Of a DNA stretch of 64,000 nucleotides, positions 16,583 through 25,283 are shown piece by piece. The notes beneath the pieces are model-generated. The model did not search any database and was not told the origin of the DNA. It saw only the letters and a program-made list of their open reading frames with translations. The stretch is from Rouxiella sp. WC2420 (GTDB lineage: Bacteria; Pseudomonadota; Gammaproteobacteria; Enterobacterales; Enterobacteriaceae), in the NCBI RefSeq assembly GCF_041200025.1, contig NZ_CP165628.1, positions 434,001 through 498,000 of the forward strand. Reading direction: 5' to 3'. The translations under genes were made by a program, and so were the position numbers. Position 1 is the stretch's first letter, and each line of letters starts with the position of its first letter.

Positions 16583-17284
16583 ATGAGGCGATATTTTGTC
16601 ATCATAACCACAGTGCTACTAATGCCTTCAAGGTTTGTCATTGGGGCTGAGAGTGATAATTTGGACTTCACTAAAAGCACTGAAAAAATTTCGGAAGAAA
16701 ATGTAGGTGGCTATTGGGAAATCAGCCAACAAGATTATCAGCGCTTTAAAGAGCTTAAAAGCGGTACAAGAGGAACCTTGTCTCCAAATTTAGATCCATT
16801 AAGCACATTGGGAATTGAAGCCCGCAACGACGCCGAGCGCCGTCACTACGCAGAACTTTGGGTAAAACAGGAGTACGAGCGCACCGAAAAAGAGCTCAAA
16901 TTCCAGCGCGAAGTTGATGCTGCCTGGAAGCGCCTCATGCCTAACATGCTACCAGTTAATATGGGCAACGCCGCAGGTATCGCGCATGATTCTGGTGGTC
17001 GCCTTGCGCTATTCGTTCGCGAAGCAGATTGTCAGCGCTGTGACGCCCGTCTTTCCGCTGTTCTCGCCGATAAACGTCCTGTTGATATCTATCTTGTCGA
17101 TAGCGAAGGCAGCGATCAGAAACTCCGCAACTGGGCGCAGCAGCATCGCATTCCCGCCGAACAAGTCCGCGAACGCCGCATCACACTGAACCACGACGCA
17201 GGCCGCTGGATGCGATACGGCAACGGCATCATGCCGGTTCTTCTCCAGCAGGGGGAAAGCGGATGGCATATCGCAGCGTTCTAA
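16583..17284 (+). CDS. PFL_4693-family ICE protein with a mosaic 5' end
   Basis: This 233-residue exported protein resembles the PFL_4693 family (TIGR03759), the first gene of the ICE conjugation block. It has an N-terminal signal peptide, then a region leading to a thioredoxin-like part with CQRC (near residue 150) and YLVDSEGSD. Codon use changes within the gene: the first 80 codons are AT-rich like the upstream cassette, and from about 16820 the gene is GC-rich like the backbone. A recombination junction inside the gene is likely. It overlaps the next gene by 22 bases. Confidence 0.82.
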   Translation: MRRYFVIITTVLLMPSRFVIGAESDNLDFTKSTEKISEENVGGYWEISQQDYQRFKELKSGTRGTLSPNLDPLSTLGIEARNDAERRHYAELWVKQEYERTEKELKFQREVDAAWKRLMPNMLPVNMGNAAGIAHDSGGRLALFVREADCQRCDARLSAVLADKRPVDIYLVDSEGSDQKLRNWAQQHRIPAEQVRERRITLNHDAGRWMRYGNGIMPVLLQQGESGWHIAAF

Positions 17285-17898
17285 CCGCCGCGTTGTTGCT
17301 GAGTGCCGCCAGCTCTGTGGCGTCAACCAGCATGCAAAGCGTGCCGTCGGGTTATCAGAAAGTCGCTCTGCAGCATGGCGTTCCGGCTGAGTCGCTTTAC
17401 TCGCTGGCGTTGGCTGAATCATCTCGCCAGCTGCCGTATGGCACGCGCCCGTGGCCCTGGACAATCAACGTCGCGGGCAAAGGCTACCGTTACGAAAGCC
17501 GACAAGCTGCCTGGCAGGCGCTGCAGCAGTTTATGAAAATCCATCCGCTTAAGAGAATCGATGTCGGCATCGCGCAGATCAATCTCGGCTGGAATGGCCA
17601 TCGCTTCGACTCAACGTGGGATGCGTTTGATCCTTATATCAACCTAAACGCAGCGGCGCGCATTCTTCGCGAGTGCTGGGAACGAATCCCCGGCAGCTGG
17701 TTAAAAGCGGCTGGCTGCTATCACCATCCGGCTGGCGGCAAACCTGCAGCGCGCTATCGGCAGATTGTCAGCGAAAAGTTGGCGTCGCTCTCACCAACTC
17801 AACCTCGCCCAATCGCAACGCAGGCTCCTGCCGACCTCGCGAGTAACCAGACATCTTCAACCGAAATCATCTGGACAGAACCACGGAGGCAGCAATGA
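17263..17898 (+). CDS. Lytic transglycosylase of the conjugation system
   Basis: This 211-residue secreted protein has a signal peptide and an SLT domain: ALAESSRQ carries the catalytic glutamate near residue 49, followed by DVGIAQINLGW near residue 104 and AGCYHHPAG near 152. It should cleave peptidoglycan to let the conjugation channel pass through the wall. It overlaps both neighbours, which supports an operon. Confidence 0.9.
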   Translation: MAYRSVLTAALLLSAASSVASTSMQSVPSGYQKVALQHGVPAESLYSLALAESSRQLPYGTRPWPWTINVAGKGYRYESRQAAWQALQQFMKIHPLKRIDVGIAQINLGWNGHRFDSTWDAFDPYINLNAAARILRECWERIPGSWLKAAGCYHHPAGGKPAARYRQIVSEKLASLSPTQPRPIATQAPADLASNQTSSTEIIWTEPRRQQ

Positions 17899-18401
17899 AA
17901 AAATTGATGCTGGCTGGCGCGATCGTCGCGTTGCCATTTCTCTCGCATGCAGAACTCAACGTTATCGCGGATCTCGGCGGCAAATCGGCAGCGCCGTTCT
18001 ATGAGGGAATCAACGCTGAGCCTCAGCCGCAACAGCAATCAATCCAACCTGATTACAGTGAAGGTTCAGTGTTGCCAGTGGCAACACCTGAACTCACTCC
18101 CGGCATCATTGAGCCGCGCGTGCTGAAACTGCCGGGAATTGGTGCGCTGTTTCTGGTTGGCGATGATGCTCAATCGCAAGAATGGCTTTCACGTAACGCT
18201 GAACTGCTCAGCCGTCTTGGTGCGGTTGGGATGGTGGTAAACGTCAGCAGCTCGGCATCCTTGCAGCAGCTGCGTCAGATTGCGCCTGCTCTGCAGCTCG
18301 CACCGGTATCAGGTAGCGATCTGGCGCGTCGCCTTAAGTTGGAACATTACCCGGTGCTCATAACCGAGCATTCACTGAGCCAGCAGGTTTCAGTCCAGTG
18401 A
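17895..18401 (+). CDS. PFL_4695-family ICE protein
   Basis: This 168-residue protein has a clear signal peptide (MKKLMLAGAIVALPFLSHA) and resembles the PFL_4695 family (TIGR03765), a periplasmic ICE protein of unknown role. The segment SVLPVATP at residues 58-65 is encoded by the 17-bp palindrome also found four times in parB. Here it is read in another frame. It overlaps the transglycosylase gene by ATGA. Confidence 0.82.
   Translation: MKKLMLAGAIVALPFLSHAELNVIADLGGKSAAPFYEGINAEPQPQQQSIQPDYSEGSVLPVATPELTPGIIEPRVLKLPGIGALFLVGDDAQSQEWLSRNAELLSRLGAVGMVVNVSSSASLQQLRQIAPALQLAPVSGSDLARRLKLEHYPVLITEHSLSQQVSVQ
18070..18086. repeat. Copy 5 of the 17-bp ICE palindrome
   Basis: TGTTGCCAGTGGCAACA, here extended to a 19-bp palindrome by flanking G and C. 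It lies in the PFL_4695-type gene and is read as LPVAT, not VASGNT as in parB. Confidence 0.9.
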
Positions 18402-18423
18402 TGGATTCGCCGGATTGCATGAA

Positions 18424-18552
18424 ATGCCCCATGCAGCGCTGATGCCGCTTCCTCTGTTCTTCATCCTTTTTCTGGCTCTGCTGCGTGCTTACTGGTACTG
18501 GCACAATCTGTATCACCCCACGCGCAGCACTCCTGAATCCTGCCATAAGTGA
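18424..18552 (+). CDS. Possible 42-residue membrane protein
   Basis: A short frame between the PFL_4695-type gene and traD encodes a hydrophobic segment (PLPLFFILFLALLRAYWYW) and then a polar tail. It fills the gap, keeps the operon direction and ends 9 bases before traD. The ribosome site is weak, and ATG codons at 18424 and 18442 are both possible. I know no name for it. Confidence 0.5.
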   Translation: MPHAALMPLPLFFILFLALLRAYWYWHNLYHPTRSTPESCHK

Positions 18553-18561
18553 GTCACTGCT

Positions 18562-20646
18562 ATGAGCGATCGATATGTTATTGAAGCGCTATTACGTCCC
18601 GCAGTTGAGTTCAACACCACGCTGGTAGCCGCCACCGCCAGTTATGTTTGCGTTGCAGCGCCCTGGGCTGTCGCGCTGTCGCCATCGGTGAGTTATGTCA
18701 CAGCTACCGGCTTTGCGGTGCTGGCCGCCATTCGTGCCCGTCAGGGATGTCAGGTGATCAGGTATCGCAGAAATCTTCGCCGCTTGCCACGCTATGTGAT
18801 GACCAGCCGCCAGGTTCCTGTGAGCAATCACCGGCTGTTCCTAGGCAAAGGTTTTCTGTGGCAGCAAAAACATACTCAGCGCCTGCTCGATACGCGTCGG
18901 CCAGAAGTCGAAAAGTATGTGCAGCCAGCGAAGCTCTATCAGTACGCGCGCAGGCTTGAACGCGCGAGCGAGCATTCTCTGCCCTGGCTGTCATCGTTGA
19001 TTTCAGCTGATACGCCGCTGAATCCGGTTCGTCCGTTGCCACCAGTTGGCGGTAATCCGGCGCTGCACGGCATCGAACCGCACGAGCGCGATGTATCGAT
19101 GGATCTCCGCGAGCGCGTTGGGCATACGTTAGTCGTAGGCACTACGCGCGTTGGCAAAACACGGCTGGAAGAGTTGCTGGTTACGCAGGATATTCGACGA
19201 GGCAATATCACCATTGTCTTCGACCCCAAAGGCGATGCCGATTTGCTAAAACGCATGTGGGCAGAAGCGCACCGCGCCGGTCGTCAGGATGACTTCCACG
19301 TTTTCCACCTTGGCTGGCCAGAGATCTCGGCTCGTTACAACGCGGTTGGCCGCTTCGGGCGGGTGTCGGAAGTGGCTTCGCGCATCGCTGGTCAATTAGG
19401 CGCTGAAGGTAACAGCGCCGCGTTTCGCGAGTTCGCCTGGCGGTTCGTGAACATCGTGACGCGCGCGCTGGTTGCGCTTGGCCAGCGCCCCGACTACTCG
19501 CTGATCCTTCGCTACGTCACCAACATTGGCGAGCTCTATCAGCGCTACGTGGAACATCTGGTTGATAAGCATCTGCCGGAGCTGCGCAGCAAAATTGAGA
19601 ACGGCAGCAATGTGCTGAAGGAAAAGGATCTGCCACGCAATATGCAGGGGCAATCAAACGCCACGCGTATCTGGGCAATGGAGCTGGCGCTGAGTTCTGA
19701 AGCCGGTAAAAAGCTTTATGATCCCATCCTTGAAGGGCTGCGCTCGGCAGTGCGTTACGACCGAACCTATTTCGATAAAATCGTCGCCTCACTGCTGCCG
19801 CTACTGGAAAAACTCACCACCGGCAAAACGGCGGCGCTGCTTTCACCGGACTACGAAGACTTAGACGATCCGCGCCCGATATTCGACTGGCAACAGGTGA
19901 TTCGACAGCGCGGCATCGTTTATGTCGGGCTGGATGCGCTCTCTGACAGTGAAGTTGGCGCTGCCGTTGGCAACAGCATGTTCGCTGATTTGGTAAGTAT
20001 CGCGGGGCATATTTATAAGCATGGCATCAATGACGGCCTGCCGGAAAATGGCGACGGCAAGCTGCCGATCAGCCTGCACTGCGACGAGTTCAATGAACTG
20101 ATGGGCGATGAGTTTATTCCGCTGATTAACAAAGGCGGCGGCGCGGGCATAGAGGTGACGGCGTACACCCAAACAATTTCTGACATCGAGGCACGCATTG
20201 GTAGCAGCGCCAAAGCTGCGCAAGTCACGGGCAACTTCAATACGCTGATCATGCTGCGCGTGCGTGAGAACCGCACCGCCGAGCTGCTAACCAGCCAACT
20301 GCCTGAAGTGGATGTTTATTCCAAGACGCTGGTTTCGGGTTACACCGATATCACCAACCAGGAGCAAGGCACTGATTTCACCTCCAACACTCAGGACCGT
20401 GTGAGTATGGTGAAAACGTCGATGCTCACTCCAGCCGACATCATCAACCTGCCCAAAGGCCAGGCGTTCGCGCTGCTGGAAGGCGGCCAACTATGGAAGA
20501 TTCGCATGCCGCTACCCGCAGCTGATAAATCCGATTTGATGCCGGAAAGCCTGCAGAAGATCGCTGCTGAGATGCGACGCAATTACCGCACTAGCGAAGC
20601 CTGGTGGTCTGGTGCTGCTGGCGCAGAACCGCCGGGAGGTGATTAA
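18562..20646 (+). CDS. traD: TraD-type coupling protein (SXT/TOL subfamily)
   Basis: This 694-residue type IV coupling protein should bring the relaxosome to the secretion channel at the inner membrane. It has N-terminal membrane segments near residues 20-60, Walker A VVGTTRVGKTRLEE near 190 and Walker B TIVFDPKGDADL near 216. The second ATPase part includes LHCDEFNELMGDEF near 510. It overlaps the next gene by one base in TAATG. Confidence 0.92.
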   Translation: MSDRYVIEALLRPAVEFNTTLVAATASYVCVAAPWAVALSPSVSYVTATGFAVLAAIRARQGCQVIRYRRNLRRLPRYVMTSRQVPVSNHRLFLGKGFLWQQKHTQRLLDTRRPEVEKYVQPAKLYQYARRLERASEHSLPWLSSLISADTPLNPVRPLPPVGGNPALHGIEPHERDVSMDLRERVGHTLVVGTTRVGKTRLEELLVTQDIRRGNITIVFDPKGDADLLKRMWAEAHRAGRQDDFHVFHLGWPEISARYNAVGRFGRVSEVASRIAGQLGAEGNSAAFREFAWRFVNIVTRALVALGQRPDYSLILRYVTNIGELYQRYVEHLVDKHLPELRSKIENGSNVLKEKDLPRNMQGQSNATRIWAMELALSSEAGKKLYDPILEGLRSAVRYDRTYFDKIVASLLPLLEKLTTGKTAALLSPDYEDLDDPRPIFDWQQVIRQRGIVYVGLDALSDSEVGAAVGNSMFADLVSIAGHIYKHGINDGLPENGDGKLPISLHCDEFNELMGDEFIPLINKGGGAGIEVTAYTQTISDIEARIGSSAKAAQVTGNFNTLIMLRVRENRTAELLTSQLPEVDVYSKTLVSGYTDITNQEQGTDFTSNTQDRVSMVKTSMLTPADIINLPKGQAFALLEGGQLWKIRMPLPAADKSDLMPESLQKIAAEMRRNYRTSEAWWSGAAGAEPPGGD

Positions 20647-21407
20647 TGCCACCACCAAACACTTCAGCGCCGCCAGCCCGAGTTCAGCAGCCCAAAGAGC
20701 ATGGCTTTCTGTTTAATCTGTTATGGGGATGGCCGTGGAAGCTGATGGGTATGCTGCTGGCATCGCTGTTTTTCAGCCTGGTAATGGAGTACGTCGGCAT
20801 TGCATTCTTCTGGCCAGATCAAGGTGCGGCGCATAGCCAGCAGGTGATGCAGATCGAGAGCGGCTATCTCTCCACTGAGTTTACGCGCAGCCTGCTGCTG
20901 TCACAGCCAACGGTGACGGTCACTGCCTGGGTAACACAGGTTTATCAGTGGCTGGTTGTCGATAGCGGCCTGCAGGGATGGATTGCCCAGCAGAATCAGG
21001 CAATGGAAAGCGGCGGGAATGCAGTTGCTGCCGGATTAAGTGCCGGTAGCCGCTGGCTGGCATCGGCGCTGCAGGAATATCTGCTGGCGACGGTGTATGT
21101 CGCTGTGGTGACGCTGATTCGCGTGACGATTCTGGTGCTATCCATACCGCTGTTTCTGATGGTGGTGCTGGTTGCAGTGGTTGATGGTCTGGGGCGGCGA
21201 GATCTGCGGCGATACGGCGCGGCTTATGAATCCAGCTTTGTTTATCACCATGCCAAACGCTTCGTTAAACCCGCGTTCTATGTACCCTGCATGGTGTATC
21301 TGTCGTGGCCATCGGCGGTGTACCCAAATCTTCTGTTGCTTCCTGCGGCGCTGATGCTGGGCATGGCGCTGGCGGTGCTGACGGCTTCATTCAAGAAGTA
21401 CCTCTAA
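20646..21407 (+). CDS. PFL_4697-family ICE membrane protein
   Basis: This 253-residue protein resembles the PFL_4697 family (TIGR03747). Membrane segments are visible near residues 30-55, 155-185 and 215-245, and it lies directly after traD as in other ICEs of the class. A channel-assembly role is inferred from context. It is the last GC-rich gene before the AT-rich insert at 21.4-23.2 kb. Confidence 0.82.
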   Translation: MPPPNTSAPPARVQQPKEHGFLFNLLWGWPWKLMGMLLASLFFSLVMEYVGIAFFWPDQGAAHSQQVMQIESGYLSTEFTRSLLLSQPTVTVTAWVTQVYQWLVVDSGLQGWIAQQNQAMESGGNAVAAGLSAGSRWLASALQEYLLATVYVAVVTLIRVTILVLSIPLFLMVVLVAVVDGLGRRDLRRYGAAYESSFVYHHAKRFVKPAFYVPCMVYLSWPSAVYPNLLLLPAALMLGMALAVLTASFKKYL

Positions 21408-21805
21408 GCTGGACGGCAGCGTGCAAAGCTCGACTTTGTGCGCTGCCGTCAGCAGGCAAGCCGTAGGCGCGGCAGTATATATATCAATTTTATCATTTAG
21501 TAATATCTAATTGTATTGCCAAGATATTAATATCGTTTTATTTAAAAATTAAGAATTGTGCCACCCCCCCAAACTTAAAACTAGATAATGTAAACTTATG
21601 TAGCGATTGCATCTAGAACGCTTATTAAATGTAGTATTTGAATCTAAAATTACAATACTAATGGATAGTAAGCTTTGAAGTTATAAATTTCCCCCTCCAA
21701 GTCATAGAAAACAAAATATTTAAAGCTAGATTGTAAGTGAAGCCAACTACTTCACCCTTAACTTAGTTATCTAACTATCTATTTCTCTGGTAAGGATTTA
21801 ATAAA
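21408..21805. other. AT-rich intergenic stretch before the exported-protein gene
   Basis: Nearly 400 bases without a gene. Composition changes from GC-rich to strongly AT-rich at about 21475. Several A/T-rich sites could serve as promoters, but I see no single convincing one. The conjugation operon is otherwise tightly packed, so this gap marks an insertion. Confidence 0.6.
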
Positions 21806-23203
21806 ATGAAAAGAAAGCTTATGCTTATAATTTTTTCATTATCAATTTCTATACATCAAGCTAATGCTGCTTTAGAAATTGCAGCAGGAATGACTGTTGG
21901 CCAAATTATCAATGGAGTTAAAGATGTAGTTAGGCAAGTTGAACAATCTGCTTCTTCTTTGCTTGAGCAAGGCAACAATGGATTGGCACAACAACAAATG
22001 ATACTTGCTGGAATATTAAAAGGTACAGTTGATCAAATGGAAAAAGCATATCAAGGTTCTATGGAAAAAACCTTCGATCAGTTAAATACAACTCAAGCCA
22101 ATACATTTAAGGATTTAGAAAGGCTGAGTAACGGTGTCATAAAAGACATGGGAAACAATGTCCAGAGCGCTATTTATCAAGCTCAAGGTTCCGCTAATCA
22201 GCTTCTCAATAAGCTTCCTTTTACAGATCACTATCCAGTTTTTTATGGTGCATTGAGCCAAGACTTGCTATCAGAGCTAATAAGTAAACCATACGATATC
22301 GAGGTCTTGGGATTTATGTTCAGGGACCCTAATATCAAATTTAAGGACCCCATAATAAGAATCGATGGTAATGAACTACAAAGCGAAGACTTATCTATTC
22401 AGGAAGATAGATTACAAATAACATTACCAGAGGAGATAAAGAAAAAGTTATCTTTTTCAGCAACGCCTTGTAGCCCTCGAAAACCTTATGTTGTGAGCAT
22501 GGATGTTTTTTATGGCGAAAAATCTGGATTTTGGCCATTCAACAAATATATTGAAAAGAAAGTTACATTTAACTCGCGGTCTTTAGTTGCTGCTGAGCAA
22601 TTGGAGTTCTATGTAAGTAAAGATGTTGTTACCAATGTAGAAAACAATAAAAGCATACATTTAGTTGTTCCAGGGAACTACTATGAAGTCGGATGTGAAG
22701 AGTCAAAATCCGGACAGATTTTTTACAACCTTCCCGAGAATGCGCGAAATGTGAATTGTTCAGGCAGATGGATGAGTGTAAGTAATCTCAACTCTCAAGG
22801 GGTTGATGGCTGTAAGGTTAGTGGGCAAACAGCTATGGTTGGGGGAATAATTCGAGGCAAGGACAAAGAATGGGGCAATTGCCCTGGAGGTGGGCATGCT
22901 ACTTTTCAGATGGAGGTGGATTATATTTTATCCGATGACAGGCAGGAAATGCTAATGGCTGTTCCTGTCGGTAATTACGTAATGAAAAATAATAGCTTAG
23001 ATACTATCATTACCAATTCGGCAAACTCTAAGACGAAAACACTCCGAGTATCTGTAAAACGTAAAGGGTGCTCCTCAGAAATAGATTCATTCACAATTGA
23101 TATTCCTGACAATGAGCAACAGGTTATTACCCAGACATCTCAAAATGGAATGTTTCAAGCTGAGTTTAGAAAAGGTCAACTTGTTGTAAAGAATAATAAC
23201 TAA
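21806..23203 (+). CDS. Exported protein of unknown function inside the conjugation operon
   Basis: This 465-residue protein begins with a signal peptide (KLMLIIFSLSISIHQANA). Residues about 25-135 form a helical, probably coiled-coil region; residues 140-465 are beta-rich with about eight cysteines (for example TPCSPRKPYV, YEVGCEESK, VNCSG, DGCKVSG, GNCPGGG). I do not recognise it. It is much more AT-rich than its neighbours and has no counterpart at this place in the ICE backbone as I know it. An exported or cell-surface role such as exclusion, adhesion or a toxin is possible. None of these is shown. Confidence 0.7.
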   Translation: MKRKLMLIIFSLSISIHQANAALEIAAGMTVGQIINGVKDVVRQVEQSASSLLEQGNNGLAQQQMILAGILKGTVDQMEKAYQGSMEKTFDQLNTTQANTFKDLERLSNGVIKDMGNNVQSAIYQAQGSANQLLNKLPFTDHYPVFYGALSQDLLSELISKPYDIEVLGFMFRDPNIKFKDPIIRIDGNELQSEDLSIQEDRLQITLPEEIKKKLSFSATPCSPRKPYVVSMDVFYGEKSGFWPFNKYIEKKVTFNSRSLVAAEQLEFYVSKDVVTNVENNKSIHLVVPGNYYEVGCEESKSGQIFYNLPENARNVNCSGRWMSVSNLNSQGVDGCKVSGQTAMVGGIIRGKDKEWGNCPGGGHATFQMEVDYILSDDRQEMLMAVPVGNYVMKNNSLDTIITNSANSKTKTLRVSVKRKGCSSEIDSFTIDIPDNEQQVITQTSQNGMFQAEFRKGQLVVKNNN

Positions 23204-23279
23204 TGCGGAGTTTGATTTATTTGTTTGTGAATGCTTGCTAGCTAAATATGGTTCAAACTCATTTTTGCGAGGATGAATC

Positions 23280-23600
23280 ATGTTTAGCTTACTGAATCTA
23301 TCACCATGTATTTTGATATTAGTTTGTTTGTCTGCCTCAGCTTCAGAATTCGACGAACTCGCCACCACCCAACGCCTATTAGACCAAGTCCAACTTTCCC
23401 TCGACCGCGCCCGAACCGTCGCCGCGCAGTCTGACCCCAATAACCGCCGCCGTTACCTGTTCGATTACAAGAAAGCCAACGAAGACCTCAACACCATGCG
23501 TGCTGGCATCGACCGCTACACGCAGCCCTCGCGTGCGCAGCCGCTGGATTACGGCAAGGTCAGCGGCGATTACACGCGTGGACGTCCGCTATGGCGATGA
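23280..23600 (+). CDS. RAQPRD-family ICE protein with a mosaic signal peptide
   Basis: This 106-residue exported protein matches the RAQPRD family (TIGR01690); the name motif appears as SRAQPLDYG near residue 91. The first 20 codons, the signal peptide, are AT-rich like the preceding cargo gene, and the rest is GC-rich backbone. The junction lies near 23345. It overlaps the next gene by 10 bases. Confidence 0.82.
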   Translation: MFSLLNLSPCILILVCLSASASEFDELATTQRLLDQVQLSLDRARTVAAQSDPNNRRRYLFDYKKANEDLNTMRAGIDRYTQPSRAQPLDYGKVSGDYTRGRPLWR

Positions 23601-23833
23601 CTGCCGCGCAGATCAACGCGTTTAAAACGGCATCCGGCAACATCGATATTAGCGTTCTGTATCTGGTGTCCGTTGGGCTACTACTGTGCGTGCTGTTTCT
23701 TTGGGCAGCTTGGGCGGCGGTAGATGTCTGGCACGGTTGGGCAAATACCAAAGTCAGGGATGCCGCGCTTGCCCGATTTGTTATCCGTTCTGTGGCTTTA
23801 CTGATCGTCTGCATCTGGATGTTCGCCAGTTAA
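23591..23833 (+). CDS. PFL_4701-family ICE membrane protein
   Basis: An 80-residue protein with membrane segments near residues 22-45 and 58-78, resembling the PFL_4701 family (TIGR03758). It lies in the conserved run of small membrane genes of the mating-pair apparatus. The exact role is unknown. Confidence 0.78.
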   Translation: MAMTAAQINAFKTASGNIDISVLYLVSVGLLLCVLFLWAAWAAVDVWHGWANTKVRDAALARFVIRSVALLIVCIWMFAS

Positions 23834-23879
23834 CGCAGACATTTTCGAAGTGCCTTTACCCGTCAAAGAGGAATGTTCC

Positions 23880-24257
23880 ATGAAATCAAAGTTTGTTCGT
23901 TTATCTCGCTTTAAAGACCGTCAGGTCATGCGTCTGTGTTCCGGGCTGATTCTGGCCTGGTTGTCATGCAAACCGGCACTGGCCGATCTGCCTTCAGTTG
24001 AAGCGCCGGAATCCAGCGGCGGCACGGGGCTGATGGGCCAGATCAAAGGCTACGCGCAGGACTTCATTGTCTTCGCCGGTTTGCTGGTCTGTGCCGTGGC
24101 GTTTATCAACGTCGCAACCAGCGCAGTACACACGTTCGTTGAAGTGCGTAACGAGCGCGCCACCTGGACCAAGTTTGGCTCCATCGTAGCAACCGGCGTC
24201 GTGTTGCTGGTCGCGACTATCTGGCTGCTCGGTCAGTCTGCCGAAATCATTCTGTAA
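23880..24257 (+). CDS. PFL_4702-family ICE membrane protein (possible pilin-like subunit)
   Basis: This 125-residue protein has a signal-like N-terminus ending near AKPALADLP, a short soluble loop and two membrane segments (near residues 52-75 and 95-118). It resembles PFL_4702 (TIGR03745). The two-segment layout after a signal peptide resembles VirB2-type pilins, which is only a structural hint. The ATG at 23880 has AGAGGA 7 bases upstream. Confidence 0.76.
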   Translation: MKSKFVRLSRFKDRQVMRLCSGLILAWLSCKPALADLPSVEAPESSGGTGLMGQIKGYAQDFIVFAGLLVCAVAFINVATSAVHTFVEVRNERATWTKFGSIVATGVVLLVATIWLLGQSAEIIL

Positions 24258-24267
24258 GGGGATATGC

Positions 24268-24630
24268 ATGCAGACCATCCGTTTCCTGCCCGATCGACTG
24301 AATGCCGAACCTGTCGTGTTTCGCGGTTTCACCACGCCGGAATTAGGGCTGGCGGCATTGATTGGATTAGCGGTTGGAGGTGTGGTGTGTCTGCCGTTTT
24401 TTCCACTGGTTGGCTGGGTCATCATCCCGACCGGGATGCTGCTCATGCCTCTGCTACTCATTGCGTTTGGCGGGCGCTGGATGGCCCGCCTTAAACGCGG
24501 CAAGCCAGAAAACTACATCTGGCAGCGGCTGGAGGAGAAGAAGCGCCGGATGGGCTATGGCGATCGCTCTCTCATCATCAGCTCACACAGCTGGTCTCTG
24601 CGCCGTACACCGAAGGGAGCCGGAAAATGA
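24268..24630 (+). CDS. PFL_4703-type/TraL-like ICE membrane protein
   Basis: A 120-residue protein resembling TIGR03750. It has a conserved N-terminal soluble part (RFLPDRLNAEPVVFRGFT), two membrane segments near residues 28-70 and a basic C-terminus. It is comparable in size and order to TraL/VirB3 of other systems, so it is probably an inner-membrane channel component. It overlaps the next gene by ATGA. Confidence 0.75.
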   Translation: MQTIRFLPDRLNAEPVVFRGFTTPELGLAALIGLAVGGVVCLPFFPLVGWVIIPTGMLLMPLLLIAFGGRWMARLKRGKPENYIWQRLEEKKRRMGYGDRSLIISSHSWSLRRTPKGAGK

Positions 24631-25283
24631 GCCAGTTCCGCAATGCCATTCAACGCAGCGATCAACACATCAAATCGCTGCGCATCGCCTGCGCTTTCCT
24701 CATTCTGTTGGTGCTGATCACGTCATCCGGCTGGATGCTCGCGCCGCGCAGCATGACCATTCATAACCCGCCAGACTTGCGCACCGGTAGCACGCGCCCC
24801 TGGTGGGAAGTGCCGCCGTCATCGGTTTACGCCTTTGCCTTCTATATCTTCCAGCAGCTCAACGCCTGGCCGAAAAACGGTGAGGTGGATTATCCCGCCA
24901 AAATTCGCGCGCTGTCGCCGTACCTGACTCCGGGCTGCAAAGACTTTCTGGAACGAGATGCCACCGAGCGTACCAACCGCAATGAGCTGATTGACCGCGT
25001 GCGCGTGGTGTATGAAATCCCCGAGCGCGGCTACAGCACCAAAAGCGTCACGGTGCGCGATCGTGATAACTGGGTCGCGCAGCTGGATTTGGTAGCTGAC
25101 GAATATTTCCACACCGAGCCGGTAAAGCGCGCGATGGTGCGCTACCCGATGAAAATTACGCGCTGGAATGGCGATCCCGAAACCAATCAGTTCGGCCTGG
25201 CGCTGGATTGCTACGACGGCGTGCCGCAGCGTCTGGAGGCCGCACCACCTGAACCTAAGCCTGAGCATAAGGGGATGTTTTGA
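24627..25283 (+). CDS. VirB8/TraE-like ICE protein
   Basis: This 218-residue protein resembles TIGR03746: one N-terminal membrane segment near residues 20-40, then a periplasmic domain of VirB8/TraE size. It should scaffold the channel in the inner membrane. It overlaps the next gene by TGATG. Confidence 0.8.
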   Translation: MSQFRNAIQRSDQHIKSLRIACAFLILLVLITSSGWMLAPRSMTIHNPPDLRTGSTRPWWEVPPSSVYAFAFYIFQQLNAWPKNGEVDYPAKIRALSPYLTPGCKDFLERDATERTNRNELIDRVRVVYEIPERGYSTKSVTVRDRDNWVAQLDLVADEYFHTEPVKRAMVRYPMKITRWNGDPETNQFGLALDCYDGVPQRLEAAPPEPKPEHKGMF

